Source: Tetraselmis striata (taxonomy: Eukaryota > Chlorophyta > Chlorodendrophyceae > Chlorodendrales > Chlorodendraceae). From it: a DNA stretch of 64,000 bases. The position numbers and the translations under genes were made by a program. Location: positions 1 through 64,000 of the forward strand of contig VCJN01002238.1 of the NCBI GenBank assembly GCA_006384855.1, given 5' to 3'. Below are positions 46,221 through 58,680 of this stretch, piece after piece; position 1 is the stretch's first letter, and the number at the start of each line of letters is the position of its first letter. Below the pieces are notes generated by a model that did not search any database, was not told the DNA's origin, and worked only from the letters and a program-made list of their open reading frames with translations.

Positions 46221-47700
46221 TGTCGCATCGCGAGCGCCGCGAGGCAGGGCACGGGCACGGCGCGGATAAAATCCCTAAAATCCTTATGCATCATAATTTA
46301 TCAATATATGCCGTATAATGTTCGAGACTTTATCCATAATATTAGCGGTCGTCCGGTGGTGTATCTACCATATTACTCGTCGTCGGGTGTATGTTGCGGG
46401 TTTTTAGGGTTTAAAAAAATATAGTCGGACAAATGAGTTGTTAGCGACTATTAGGTAGTCGCTACTGACAGCAGGCACGATGACTCGAGGAGGCGGCGGT
46501 GGTCAGGATTACTGGGCGAAACTACTGTAATAATATACGCTACCGTACCATCGTAATCCTTAGTAATAATACCATCGTACAGCACCTCGTGGTGGTAAGG
46601 ATCATACCAGGATCATGAGGGGCCCCTGGTAGTGGATAGTCGCTCTATATCTACCGGTACTGCTGGCGCTGTCGCGGGCTATGAGCTGGCACGCACAGGG
46701 TACGTCGTGTGACGCAGATGTCCCCCGTGTAACCTATCACACAGACGACCCATCGAGGCACCTATCTTCATACACCTATGGAGAAAGGTGCGTCTGCGCG
46801 GTGGACGCTCTTACCGCTCTCTAATCGTTACAAAATCTCAGGGAGTTTGCGCCAAGGATAGCCGAAAATACGACGGGGTTAGCGGGATGGAATCGGCTCA
46901 GTGGAAAAGAAGGAGACAGATGCCGGTTGGGTTACTACGGGAGTACTGGTGCAAAAAAAGGTGGTAGTATGTATGCTGTCTAGGCGAGGGGCCGGGCGGG
47001 GGGTTGGCGCACTACACACGGGCGCCCAGCAAACCGACTGCACTCACCTGGCTCATAGGCAGGCTCACGGAAGCCCTGAGCAAACCGGCGGAGACCTGCA
47101 TCACGCCCGGCTTCGTGGTCGCGGAATCGCAGGAAGGAGTTACGGATTACTCGTCCAGCAAGGGGCTGGTGCTCTACAACTGTGGGCGGGGGGGGACGCG
47201 GCCATATATAGCGACTGTACTATGTAGTCGCTTTGAAGGCCGGCTCGCGTCCGGCGGGAGGGCAGAATTTAGCGACGCATCCGCGAGGCTTGCCGTGCGC
47301 GAGCCGAAGTGGCCATGTGTGGAACGGCCAAATGTACTGGTGTGAATTACAAAAAGGCCAGTATGTAAAACAAATCTGCTGACTTTCCGAGCGTTTTGCC
47401 GTGGATGTAGCGGAGGCCGGCATTTGAAAATATTGCCGGCTTTCCGTGCCGTCGCCCGCAGCATACAATGCGGCGGCTGTCAGTATAATTGCTCATTCCC
47501 TCGTCGTGCTTACTGGCGCTCTGATTTCCGCCGTCTGTTCTATTGATAAGTAAGACACGAATCTCAACACCATGACCCGCCTTCATTCACCGCTTTATGT
47601 GCTGCTTGCAGCTAGCTAGCTACCGTCTTACTGGTGCCACCATGCATCACTACCGCGGGGTTTTGCATCACGACGAGGCCTTTCATGAGTGATCATGAGT
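46221..47700. other. Accessory stretch with hairpins, no recognised gene
   Basis: Two TAGTCGC-type hairpins at 46442-46464 (TAGCGACTA, 5 bases, TAGTCGCTA) and 47210-47232 (AGCGACT, 9 bases, AGTCGCT). At 47335-47357 is the word CTGGTGTGAATTACAAAAAGG, the reverse of the LINE 3' terminus at 34.3 kb, flanked by similar words GGCCAAATGTA and GGCCAGTATGTA. The frames at 46901-47345 match no family. Confidence 0.45.
47335..47372 (-). mobile_element. Tiny LINE 3'-end remnant, second copy
   Basis: Read on the minus strand it is CCTTTTTGTAATTCACACC, the end of the 32.6-kb LINE family. The flanks GGCCAAATGTACT and GGCCAGTATGTAAA are alike and may be an eroded target duplication. Like the 12.73-kb copy, it carries almost nothing but the terminus. 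Confidence 0.5.
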
Positions 47701-47731
47701 GATCATGATCAAGGGTGGCCTTTCGTAGAGC

Positions 47732-48830
47732 ATGTCTCCGTTCGACAAACGCGTCGCACAGCCGGAGGACGCTATCAAGAAGGGTTTTCGTTATATCAAG
47801 TATGCCGAGGAGGCGAGGGGCTACTTCTCTCCACCGATGGAGAGAGATCCCGCGAGCACTAACGCATGCTCATCGACAGCTACATTTCATGTAGCCCGGC
47901 TCTCGAGGCACAACTGAACGCTTTCATCCTCAAAAGCGAAGAGGCTGGCAACTCCGGCGGACGCCAAGGGCAAGGCTTTTGCTTCATCCCCTTCTTCTAC
48001 TCGTCGCCCGAAACGCGCTTTGCGCAAGGACGAGGATGACGGCTCCGACTGCAACGACGATGACAGTCAACTTCGAGCTTGCTTCTTCCTCCGAAACATC
48101 CTCAGCCTCATGATGGCTACAGTAAGGAGGCGAAAACCGGTAGAGCTCACATTTTCCGTACCCAACAGTTTCAGTTTATGGCTCTCGTGTTTTATATTAC
48201 ATTATGGCAGCTCTATGATACTATGCTCGAGTCATATTCGGATATGAAAAAACGAAGTCCCAGCGAAGTGCCATGTCCGTTAAGATGAGATTAATTCGTC
48301 CACCTCAGCGTGGACCATGCCTCGCTTCCTTAGAAACCTGCTTTGTAGCACATACGACGAGGCGATGGTCCCGTGCCTTTGTCATAAATGTTCCGCCAAC
48401 TACACTACCAAAGTGTATCGTGGCGATGATGTGTACCGAGGAACCCAAACATGACTCTTTCTCCCAAAGAAAGAGCGGCAGCTGAAGCGGTCCTATGAAG
48501 CTGACGAAACCTGCTTTTGCAAACTAAGCAAGAGCAGAGCTCCTCAAACACTGGAGATGGTGATCGTGGTGGTAGTGGTCATCGCGGCGGCGGCGGTGGC
48601 GGTCGTGGCGGCGGCGGTGGTCGTCGTTATATATGGTGGCCGTGGGTATTATAATAATAGTTTCGACCCGGTAACTATGGCCTCTGTGCTAGCCGGCAAC
48701 TTTTTGGCTCAGCTAAGTAGTCTAACTATCAGCATGACGATGGTCACGTCATCGGCCCTTGCCTCGGCTTCGGTGTTTCTGGCCACTTGAAGCACAATTG
48801 CCCTATGCAAAGCCGGGTTGGTTTTCAAAG
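47732..48830 (+). other. Possible Gag-like fossil, weak
   Basis: Several short plus-strand open stretches follow each other, ending in a Gly-rich part (about 48560-48640) and a stretch resembling a degenerate zinc knuckle (GHLKHNC, about 48787). This order is seen in Gag proteins of retroelements. It is broken in several places and I cannot place the family; it may be unrelated sequence. Confidence 0.2.
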
Positions 48831-48999
48831 CATCTTTGGATGTGTACTTGGCTTCTTGCCGCCTCTACTTGTGACCTTTGTTTGAGAATGCATATTTGCA
48901 TCGATCCTCTGTGATCTGAGATTGGCTTGGCAGTTCTCTCATGAATAATTGATTTTGTAGCGGAGTTGGCTATCAGCGACTTGTAGCTTTTTAACACAT

Positions 49000-51900
49000 C
49001 ACTTCCTGCGGAAACCCTGTATACGAGTGCGAAATTGTTCCATTGATATGCGGTTTGGCCCGTAGTTGGTACACGCTTTCATCACCTGCGCGGCAGCGCG
49101 AAACGCACGTCGCACGGCCAATCGCCCATGCGCAATCCCCTAGCCAGCTCACGACTCTCAAACCCGACACCGAAAACTCCCGTGCCCCCAACATGGCCTC
49201 AATACGCGTCGATGTGGTGGGCGGTTCATGATGACCGGCGCGGCCGCGCATGCGGCGGCGTGCTCCGGGATCTCCGTGGGGACGCCGCAGCTGCCAATTT
49301 GCGCGCTAACCCACCCACCAAACTTCCCTTAGATGCCGCTTGCTCGGTCGGGCGAGTTAGGACATGTCGTGAATTGTCCGGACCCTATAATTGAGGTAAG
49401 CTAAGTTTGTGTCATGGCAGATTTCGCTCTAGTGGCTTATGTTGTCAGCAAAACGCGATTCGGTGACGATGATGGGTGCTGGTATGCGAGTCCAAACCGA
49501 CACGCACGACCACTTGCATCTCCCCCGCAGTCCCGGGACATCCACGACCTCGCAGCCGGCCACAACAGCCTGGGAGCCTCGAGGATGAGTAGGAATAGGC
49601 CTACAAAGAGGGTGGCAGCAATGGTTGTGGCGGGCTATCCAGGAGCGACTCGGAAGAGGGAGGGGGGCTTGCGAACTACCCTGGATGGCGCGGTGGGGCG
49701 ACGGGGCACCCGCGTCAATACAGCGCTGCCTCATCGCGGACCGCGGTCCGGCCGGTCCTTGCAGAGGTTGGCCATTGACCATCCGGCATGTGATATAGCG
49801 AAAGATGTTGGCGGCCATGCAAGTCACTAATAATGACTATTCTACCTCCTACCTGTGTAGGTTGTTGCTTTAAGTCACAAATGTAATGTGCAATAAATGT
49901 TATTCGCAGCATACCCAGCACCGTTGCTGGAAGGGATGCCACATCTCTGGCGATGCAAAAGCGTTGGAAGACTAGCGACGCTTCGTAAGTCTCCACGGAT
50001 GAGATCCGCATGCGTTGCGTTTCCATGCGGTCCGCCAACCGCCCTAGTGTGGTCCGTTCCGCGACATTCCCAGCTGCCCAAGCCGGAAAACTTCATGCTG
50101 TGCAAATAAACCATTCAGGCGCATCGGTGTCTCTTCGCCACCCCCGCGCAGCCCCCGCGCATATCGCGGACAAGGTGTCCCGCGTTCCGCGCAACAATAG
50201 ACATTGTGCTTGTTTGTTGGCCGACAAGCGAGGCATGTCGATGGCATGCGGGGCGCTGCCCTCCAGCAACACAGAGGGGAAGTGAATTAGTTCGACGCCC
50301 CACTCATTGGGGCCGCTGAAACTGCGATGTTGCGGCACCGGTTGCTCTCTCATCGATGCGAGGCGCCAGTCCGGGCGCGTAAACATAGCTGGATATACGA
50401 AATACCCCACGACGCGGGTCCCGGCGAGCGCTTTCCACCACGGTGCCGAGAACCAGCACGTCGGAAGTATGAACGTGGCATGCGTCGTGGTTGGGGCCGA
50501 GTAGTGAAACTCGGCCCAAGAATGTTCGATACTCGCTTTGATCTGCTCGAATGGCGGGTTGCAATACATCTACCGGTTCTGCCAACGGTGTCGAAGGCAA
50601 CCGTAGACTGCCAACAAAAAGACCGCGAAAGAGAGCATTCCGGCCGAGGGGATCGGAGCAAGCATCGTCCACGTCGAAGGGTCCGACCTGCTAGGTGGCC
50701 ATACGCTAGAAGGTGGCCAGCAACAGATAATGCCAATCTTGATCATCCAGTCGCCTTTTTAATAGCGAAATGCCATCCGCCAAACCTTTTTTTTTACCCA
50801 TAATGTATCGGGGCACTACGTGCATATTGTACATAAATAGCACATTTTGTTGTACGCGAGTAGCAACTTGTTTATGTGGGGGTACGTCGAGCCGCCCTTG
50901 GTGACCGCGCCGCCTATGGCCCTATGGCCGCCTCGCTGAGCAATCGGAACAAAATGCGGTTACCGCGCAACCGTGGCCCGTACTACCGATGTACCGTGTC
51001 CGGAACCATGCACCATGCGCGCATGTACCATGACCCGCCGATACTCGTACGAGTCAATTGCTGCCGCGTAAAACCAAAATGCATTCGTGCGCTACGCCAC
51101 CAGGCGCCGCCTGCGAAACCTGACCCGTCCGAAGTAACAACCTCGATATCGTGAAATGGCCTCAGTGGTACATGCAACCGGTTCGGGTCGTGCTTCGTGC
51201 AACGGCGCCGATAAGTCCGTATCATCGTCGGGCAGCAAATGCAAAACCGACTTCTAGAGCGTACTCGGTCCGTCACCGCTCCACCAAAAGGACGGGCGCG
51301 CGAGTATCACGTCCTCAGGTTGCATCCCTCAATCAGGCGGCACCGCGCACACGCGATGCAACTATATGTTCAAGCAACCACCAACGCAACTCCATGATGG
51401 CCGGGTCGCCGACACGACACAGCTCGCCCGGGTGCCAATCATCCGGGATATGGCTCAGGGATGAACACAATTACGCAGATATTACGCTGTGGATACGCAG
51501 GAAGCCGGGTACTCGCACTACAGTACTGCTACGATCTGCGCTATATAATATACAGATATATATTATATTATTAATACACTACATAGATTTTTTATTATAT
51601 TAATGTATATGATGGCCGGGTCGCCGACACTACACAGCTCGTCCGGGCGACACTCATCCGTCGGGCTCGACGTAAGACCGGTGAGGAGTGTGTCACGCAA
51701 TGTGTATAAGTCTATCAAATAAGCATGCCTGCGCCACGAGGTAAAACGGCGCAACACCACTGCCTGCGCGGCACCAACCCCGTGGCAAGTGCTATATCGT
51801 ACACGCGGGTTGGGTTGTAGCAGCCCACTTGGCCGCCCGCGTTGCGGCGACAGACACCTCGCCCCTCCCCGAAGTAGTGAATCAATCAACACGCGCCGAT

Positions 51901-53300
51901 GTATTCCATTCGCGTCCTAGGCCACTCGCTCGGTCTTTCCGTTCTTCACCGGAAAGCCATAATCGTCGAGAACCAGGAGCACGGAATAAAACACCATCTG
52001 CGGCTGCCACCGCGAGAGCGATTGGCAGAATTTGAGGAGGAAATCGTCATGGTACGCCCCCGCCGGCGGTCGCAGCTTCGAATAGTCAGCCTCCGGACTA
52101 CCTCCCCCCCCCTCCCCGGGCGACAATATTCCAAGCCCTCTGCGAGTAGAATATTACATATCACTCGCGCCCACAGCTGATGCAAGGCCGGCGACCACGC
52201 GACTCCAATCGTGGCGAATCAATATCGAAAATATTCGCCGGTCACCGAATGTTTGAACCCCATATAACTGGCATCGCCGACAAAACGGGCCAGCAACAGA
52301 ATGTGTCCGATATGTGAGGTCGAACTACTTCGCAAACGAACCAAGATGTTGGATGCCCGGGAGTACATCAGGGGGAAGGCCCAACTTGCATATGCGTGCC
52401 GCGCGATGTTCGGGTTCACTTCAGACCGAAGGGAATCGAATACGTTGCGAATTCTGTACGAGTTACGTTCTTTATGCACGCAATCGCGCTAACCGTCCAG
52501 CTGGGCACGTACAACAATGGGCCTTCGACATGCCCATGCGCGTGTTGCCGGTCCACCTTGGTCCCGGCAGCAACACCGCCTTCCTAGCACGAGTGGTAAT
52601 TCTTCTTCCGCAGCTTCGGCGGCCGACCGCTCCACTATTGTGAGTACCCGTACAGCAACGCCTCCTTCAGTTCCGCGGGGACGCGTTCCGACGCTATAAA
52701 AGCCTCGACATTAACCCACATCCATGGCTTGTGAATATCGTACGCGATTTCAAATCGTCATGTTGCACAAAATCACGCTGCCCATTTCGACGATGTTGGC
52801 GGTGGTACGTTAAGTGTGAGCATGGCCGGCATGTATGGCCCTCGCGAACCCAACTCAACGTAATGCCTTTGGATGTCGATACTACCTGTCTTGAAGCGTC
52901 GTCGGCACACATTCGCGTTGCGCATTACATACGATAGCTGCGTAATGCCATTTTGCTAAACATAAAGGTACGATGAAATGTCGTTAATACACAACCCTGG
53001 CGTCATCGCTAGTCATGCAACGACCACCTGCTGGTAACATGGACCCGGGGTCAACCCCGGACGGTGACAGTGGCCTACCCGCTCGCTCATCGCATCCTCC
53101 CGCCGCTTGTGTGGTCACAACCATGGCCGCTATATTGAAGAGGAAGTGGTAGCGCTTCTCCTCGTCGAGGCAGTCGGCGATAACGAGCACCAAAGCCGAC
53201 ACATGAGGCTCGGAGATCCCCCTCCCCGTCATTTCTTGATCGGCATCGCCCTCGGGTAGCCTGGGAAGGGGGCGAGACAATTGAAATTAAAATTGAAAAA
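49000..53300 (-). mobile_element. DIRS-like retroelement fossil, minus strand
   Basis: Parts in minus-strand order: a reverse-transcriptase-like segment with AYHDDFLLKF and GFPVKNGKTE (about 52.1-51.9 kb); an RNase-H-like segment with TSDGSGFAGGAWW (about 51.13 kb); a segment starting YCNPPFEQIKASI (about 50.57-50.1 kb) of the kind that follows RNase H in some algal and other retroelements; and a segment resembling a tyrosine-recombinase N-terminal domain, SVETYEASLVFQRFC (about 50.0 kb). More degraded recombinase-like sequence may continue to about 49.0 kb. The recombinase-like part points to DIRS; a Ty3-type element is the alternative. The element is broken, with an estimated ten or more breaks, so it is old. 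Its limits are approximate and no terminal repeats were found. Confidence 0.5.
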
Positions 53301-53399
53301 GAATTACAACTGCCAATCCGCTGCTCTCCGTTGCCCAGACCGAGTTGTTTTAGGGGCTTGCCATATATAACCGTAGTAGGGACCCCAATTGTGTATTAC

Positions 53400-56300
53400 A
53401 ACTCCGGCTGCCGGCCTACTTCTTCTTGTTTCCAGCCCCACCTCCTTCCGTTGCAGCCCTCGGCTGCCCCGCTATCGTCGGCTTCGCGGCGTCTCCAACT
53501 TCCGCGCCCAGTCCGGTATAGAGCAACGGGCAGTCCGTTGGCTGTTTGTTCCGCTACTCGTAGCATCAACCCGCTACTCAGGTAGACGTAGGGCTTGGGC
53601 GGCGCCATGTTATTACCGTCCATTCCGATTAAGGTGTGGGTGTCCTGCGAAGGAGGCCGAGTTGGACTAAGGCAGCCGGAGCGTCCCGCCGGCTCTAGGC
53701 CTCGTACATGGGCCCCATCCGGGAACGAGCGGGCGGCATCGCGGCCGTTGTTAATGGGGGAGGGGGGGGGGGGGGGGGGGCTTGTGTTGGTGTTGGCGAG
53801 TAGGGAACACGGAGTGCTCGACAAGCGAGTGGTGGTGGTAATGTGGTGGGCGGCCTGCCATCGCGGGTGCGAGACGCCCGAGGGGGTGGTTTTGTCGGCG
53901 TCAGGGGGCTGGCAAGGTGGCTGGAAGTTTGTGCGGTGGCGGGGGAAGAGGTAGGTTGGGGGGGAGGACACGGGCGCGGCGGAGGAATTAGAGTCCCTCA
54001 TCGTAGTCCATGGCCTCGCCCCCGGCCTCCTCCTCTTCTTCTTCGAGGTCGGGGTAATCCTCTCCGGACGGAGGGGTATGATTCGTCTGGTATGTGTTTG
54101 TCCTCCGCCGGATATAATGAGGGTGTGCGCACGATTGTGTGTGGGGGGCGCCCGTGATTAGAGCCGCAATCATGTTTGTGAGGCGGCGGTGTGTGCGGGG
54201 GGACGTCTAGTAAGTAGGGTGGCGGTTGCCGCAATGAGTTACTTGCGGAGGTCGGCTTCGGGGGAGGTGTCGTGGCCGGAGAGATCCTCTGGGGTGCGGG
54301 TGTGGACCGAGAGAGAAGATGCCGCCGTGGGGGTTGTTTCCGATGGGAGGGGGGCGGGGGAAGGGGGGGGGGGGGGGGGGGGGGGGGGGTCGCGGACGCG
54401 GGCGGTGTACGTTTGTGAGCGAGTGTCTTCTGCCGAGGCACGGGACTGTTGCCTCGGCTAGGGGGTGTGTCGCCGGGTGGCTGCCGTACCACGATGGGTT
54501 GGCGTTGTGACTGGGTGGAGATGCGGACGGTCGGGTTCGCGATAGGGTCCGCTGGTGACGGGGGGTTGTGTCGCGCTGCGGATTCGGTGGCCTCGGCGCC
54601 TTGGGGGATGGGGCGGGGCTGTGGCCCGGGCTGGAGTTGAGGCCACGGCCCATGCTCTAGCTCCCGCGGCCTCTGGGACCGCGGCCTCGGCCTCGGCCGC
54701 CGCCGGAAGTCGGGGGCCGGCGCTCCCCTTGGGTTTGTTGGCGTGCATAGGGCTTTGCTTTCTTGGGGGCGAGGCCCGGGACGACCGCGGTCCTGCCTGG
54801 AAGCTGTTCCATCGCCGCCCGGATGAAGAGGGTGCGGGTCAGTGTCGGTACCGCCGGGGCGGGTGTATGATTGAGTGCTATGCACCGCCGCCATGATTGC
54901 GCATCTAGGGAGACGTCAACGAAGCGGAGGCCGATGCCACCAGTAGCGAGCGCGCCCAGCAGCCACGCGGGCAAGCGGGACGGATGGCCGCCCGCCGTCA
55001 TGGGCGGGGCGGGGCGGGGGGGGGGGGGGGGGGGGGACATGCGGTAGGCGTTGGGGTTGGTGGGGTCGGCTTCGGCGGTGTGGCGCAGATGGCGAGTATG
55101 CGTCGCGAAGATCACTGCCAGTGGGGAGGTGACCAACATCTCGACCCGCGCATGGCCCCTAGTTTGGTGCACATCGGTTTGGGTGGTATGGCGGTTTCGC
55201 CCGTTTGGAATTTGCGGAGCTTGGGTTCGGCCGGGTACGTGGCGGGGTCGACACTAGCGGTTTGAAGCTCCTCCGTGAGGAGGGTCATATTGTGTGGGGT
55301 GCGGCGGGCCGGGAGTTTAGACAGCCTCCGCGATTTGAGCCGGAGGGGGTACGACATTCTTGGGGGGAGAGGGGGTGGAGGGGGTCGAGGGGTTCGAAGA
55401 GTCCTTCGATGACCCATGTGAAGAAGTCATCGTTGACCTGCTTCGTTTCCTCGTGCCCGGGGAAGGCGGAGTCCGGGACCGATGGAATTGTGCTGATATG
55501 GAGGACATGGTGGAGTTCGGGCATGGGGTTTGTTGCTGGGAGGCAGATCAATGCGCCCTAGGCCACCCCCGCGAGGAGGGTGGCGTCATCTTGTGAGGCA
55601 AGTTCCATGCATGCGCGTGGCGGAGGAGCGCGATTTATGGACATGGCGTATTTCGAAGGTAGCGTAGAGGAACGCATCGGGAGGCGCACCACCGGGAACG
55701 GTTGGAAGGTGCCTCGTGCTCTTTCCGTGCCTCGTCCGCGACGGCGATGGCCACGGTCTCGAGGTTCGCCGGGCAGCGAGTGGTGCCTCTAGCGGCGGCC
55801 GCGACTTTGCGGGCGTGCATGGGGTTAGGATGTTGGAGAGCCACATATGGCGTTCGGTGGCCGAGATGCCCGCTAGGGCTGGATGGGCTTGCTATGTAGA
55901 GCGTTTGCATAGCGCGGATGGTAGGTGTGATGACCAGAGCGATACGGGGTTGCACAACCTAAATCCGGTGGTGGTGTACACTCGGTACGTCGCGGTGCGG
56001 AGGCCGGCTTGCCTGCGGATGACCTCGGCGGTCCGGAGCATAGGAAGGGTGAGTTTGACCGTGCCCGTTGTCACAATATATGTCGAGGCCAGGTCTTGCC
56101 AGCCGCCTTCTGCCGTTTACAGGGAACACAGAGGTCTGCGGGGGCTGCTGTGATGTGAGGCCAATGTTTCATGAGGTTGTAAAGAATGGCCGCCGACGCG
56201 CGCGCGTTGTGGCGTTATGACTTCATGGCGGGGCTTGGCGTCGTTCGTTGAACACCAAGGTGGTTGTGTCCGATTGGGTGGAGATGCTGTATTCGTCCGT

Positions 56301-57370
56301 GAGGGTGAGATGTTGCTGGTGTGGAAGGGAAGTTCGTAGAGCGCCGGCATGGCCGGGCTGCCGGCGCCGGTATGGGGTCGGTGCCTGCGTTGGGCCCACG
56401 TCAACTCGGGCGGGGTTGGACGGGGTTTGGGAGATGGGGGCGCCCTAACTTGCCGCTGCTGCGGAGGGTCCGGGCGAGCCCGGGTAATAGGCGAATGGGG
56501 GAGCCGTGGGCATCGGATGGGCCGGGGTTTTGCCGTTTAGGGCCGTTTAGGGGATTGTAGGGTACTGGCCGCCTTAGCGACCGCTCCGGGTGGCATTTAT
56601 GGGGTGGGGCGTGACGGCGCGCGCCGCTTGGACTTGGGCGTCGGTCGTCTCGGTATGCGTAGGTACGCGTCCACTATGTGGTGCCCTTGTGTTTGCCTGG
56701 GGTACCGAATGGCTGGGGCGGGGGGCGTCGGCCCGGTGACCCGAGGATATCCCGAGGGGTTCCAGGGTCGCGGCTCATAGTGTTGGGGTAGGTGTATCGG
56801 CATAGGTGGCCGTTTTGCGGGCGGGGGAGGAGGGGTATGCGGCCTAGCCGGCCGCATGGGCGGCCGACCCGACGGGCAGGCCCGGAACGGAGGTAGCTGA
56901 AGCCACAATGCCCCGGCGACCTTTGTCTAGTAAGACTGCATTTGAGTGGGCGTTGTGTTTTGGTCCTGCCGCTGCCATGAGACGATGCGGCGGCCGGAGC
57001 GTCGCTGGGCGGGGGCCTTGGTGTCTTTGACTTTTGAATCTGTAAGAAAATACGAAGTTTGGAGGGTCGGATCAGATCCGCTTCGCCCGGGGGGGGGGGG
57101 GGAAGGGGGGGGGGCATTGGCGGCCCGACCGGCTGGGATCTTTCCCTCTTATGCCTCCATAGCACCACTAGCAGGGGGCTGAGTGTGAGGGTCGGCGGCC
57201 GCCGGGTTGGCTTGTGCGTCATGTGGGACGTGCTAGTGTGGTATGGCAGGTGGTGGGGCGGCCGGGGGAGGAGTTGGGGGAAGGCGGCGGGGCGGATTTT
57301 CCGCTGCCTAGTCTGCGCCGAGATGCTCCCACTGTGAGAATGAGATGTGACATACGGGTGACGAAGCACT
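53400..57370 (-). other. Strand-skewed, proline/arginine-rich minus-strand region
   Basis: For about 4 kb the plus strand is conspicuously G-rich, with G runs at about 53762-53780, 54363-54389, 55014-55036 and 57089-57112, so minus-strand frames are rich in Pro, Arg, Thr and Ser. The longest, 54894-53998 (298 codons), ends in an Arg/Gly-rich tail. A more ordinary stretch reads NDDFFTWVIEGLFEPLDP near 55400, and VKLTLPMLRTAEVIRRQAGL lies near 56050-55990. I recognise no family. Its position directly upstream of the minus-strand retroelement would suit a Gag-like part of that element, in which case it is a broken fossil. A host gene of unknown kind is also possible. Confidence 0.3.
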
Positions 57371-58680
57371 ACTACCAGGGACTATTATTTATCCGTGAAG
57401 GCTGCTGCTGGTGGCGGCACGTCCATCCAGTTACGTGCGAATACATCCGGCGTTATTGCCGGCGGGCGATAAATCCTTTTTGTAATCATTGTGGTAGTCG
57501 TACTAGCGCGGTGACGTGTTACATGGCACTGACGTATAAGGTACGAGGTTGTCCGTGCAGTACCGGGTAGTACGCGATATATTTATTAAGCCGGTACCGG
57601 GTATCTAGCACGAACCCGGGCGCGATGACGAGTCGTCCTGTGGATAACTACGACTATTAGTGCATGGGAGCGCAAATCGCAGCCGTACGTATTTGGTAAC
57701 AGTGGGGAATTATGTGTACATTATTGCTAGTACTGCTGAACGGGCCTTCCAGCCGTCCGATCAAAGGTCATCAGATGGGCGGTTTGGCTGCCATGTTTTG
57801 CCAAAGAGTGCTCACGTTACATAAATATTCGCGAGGGGGGGGGACGGGGGCAGGCAGCGGTTTGCCGAAGAATGTTTGAATTACAATATTCGCGACAGCT
57901 GCTGACGGAGCATGCCGGGTCCGTGTGGATCTGGACACCCACGCCCGGCGCGGACTTCACGTCGTGGCAAATGTCGGAAAGGCCATGTGCCGCCCACTCG
58001 TGTGCGGCGTGATTGGAGTCGCCCCTAGAGCAACGTGCCACGTGATCAGCGTATGCGACCGCCCAAGTTGAAGGAGTGAACTCCACGCCAGCATCCTCAA
58101 AACGGGCCAGCATACCTTGTACCGAGAAGGAGCAAGAAGCACAAGAGCATGGCTCGCCAAGGGAGAAGACAGGAGCCGGCGGAAGGCCAAAACACCCTGA
58201 CCTATAGTGTCGCTAGATTTTCCTCTTCCCGTTGCTCCTGCGGTTGTTGCCCGTTGAAACGGGCAACGCTTTTTCAGCTAGCTCAGCTCCGCAGTAGGCG
58301 TCGGTAGGCGTGAAATAATTAAGATAGTAGTTAAATTAATATTATTCAAAACGCCGTTTGCGAAGCGGAGAACGCGCTGCGCGCGCGGCCATGCCGCCCC
58401 TTCCACTACAAACATCGTCATTTATTCGCCGCCACTGTCACCGCGCCACAGCTCATCCGCGAAGTCGGCGAGAAATCGACCTGAACGTTGACAGCATGGA
58501 CGCGGCCCTTCGTCACCTGGGGAAGGATTAAATCCTGGTTGACACCCCTTCACCGTCCCCGTAGCGACACCACATCCGCCCGCTGGCTATTATCCGGGTA
58601 TACTCCATTGCCAACTGCTTTTGCTGTCAGTAAATTGCACGGCACTCAGCCGTCTCCCGGGTGGTGACTAAAGGGACAGG
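57371..58680. other. Spacer between accessory block and aldo/keto reductase
   Basis: No gene recognised. A perfect hairpin GTTGCCCGTT-GA-AACGGGCAAC lies at 58246-58267, followed by a run of T. A G run lies at about 57837-57843. The last 300 bases probably contain the promoter of the aldo/keto reductase. Confidence 0.4.
58246..58274. repeat. Perfect 10-bp hairpin followed by five T
   Basis: Arms GTTGCCCGTT and AACGGGCAAC with a 2-base spacer, then GC and TTTTT. It has the shape of an intrinsic terminator but lies in what appears to be nuclear DNA, with no gene ending beside it. Confidence 0.6.

Noticed and set aside
53998-54894. 298-codon Pro/Arg-rich frame as a confident host gene
   Set aside because: Low complexity, driven by C runs, without recognisable domain or conserved neighbours. 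Kept only as part of an uncertain region.
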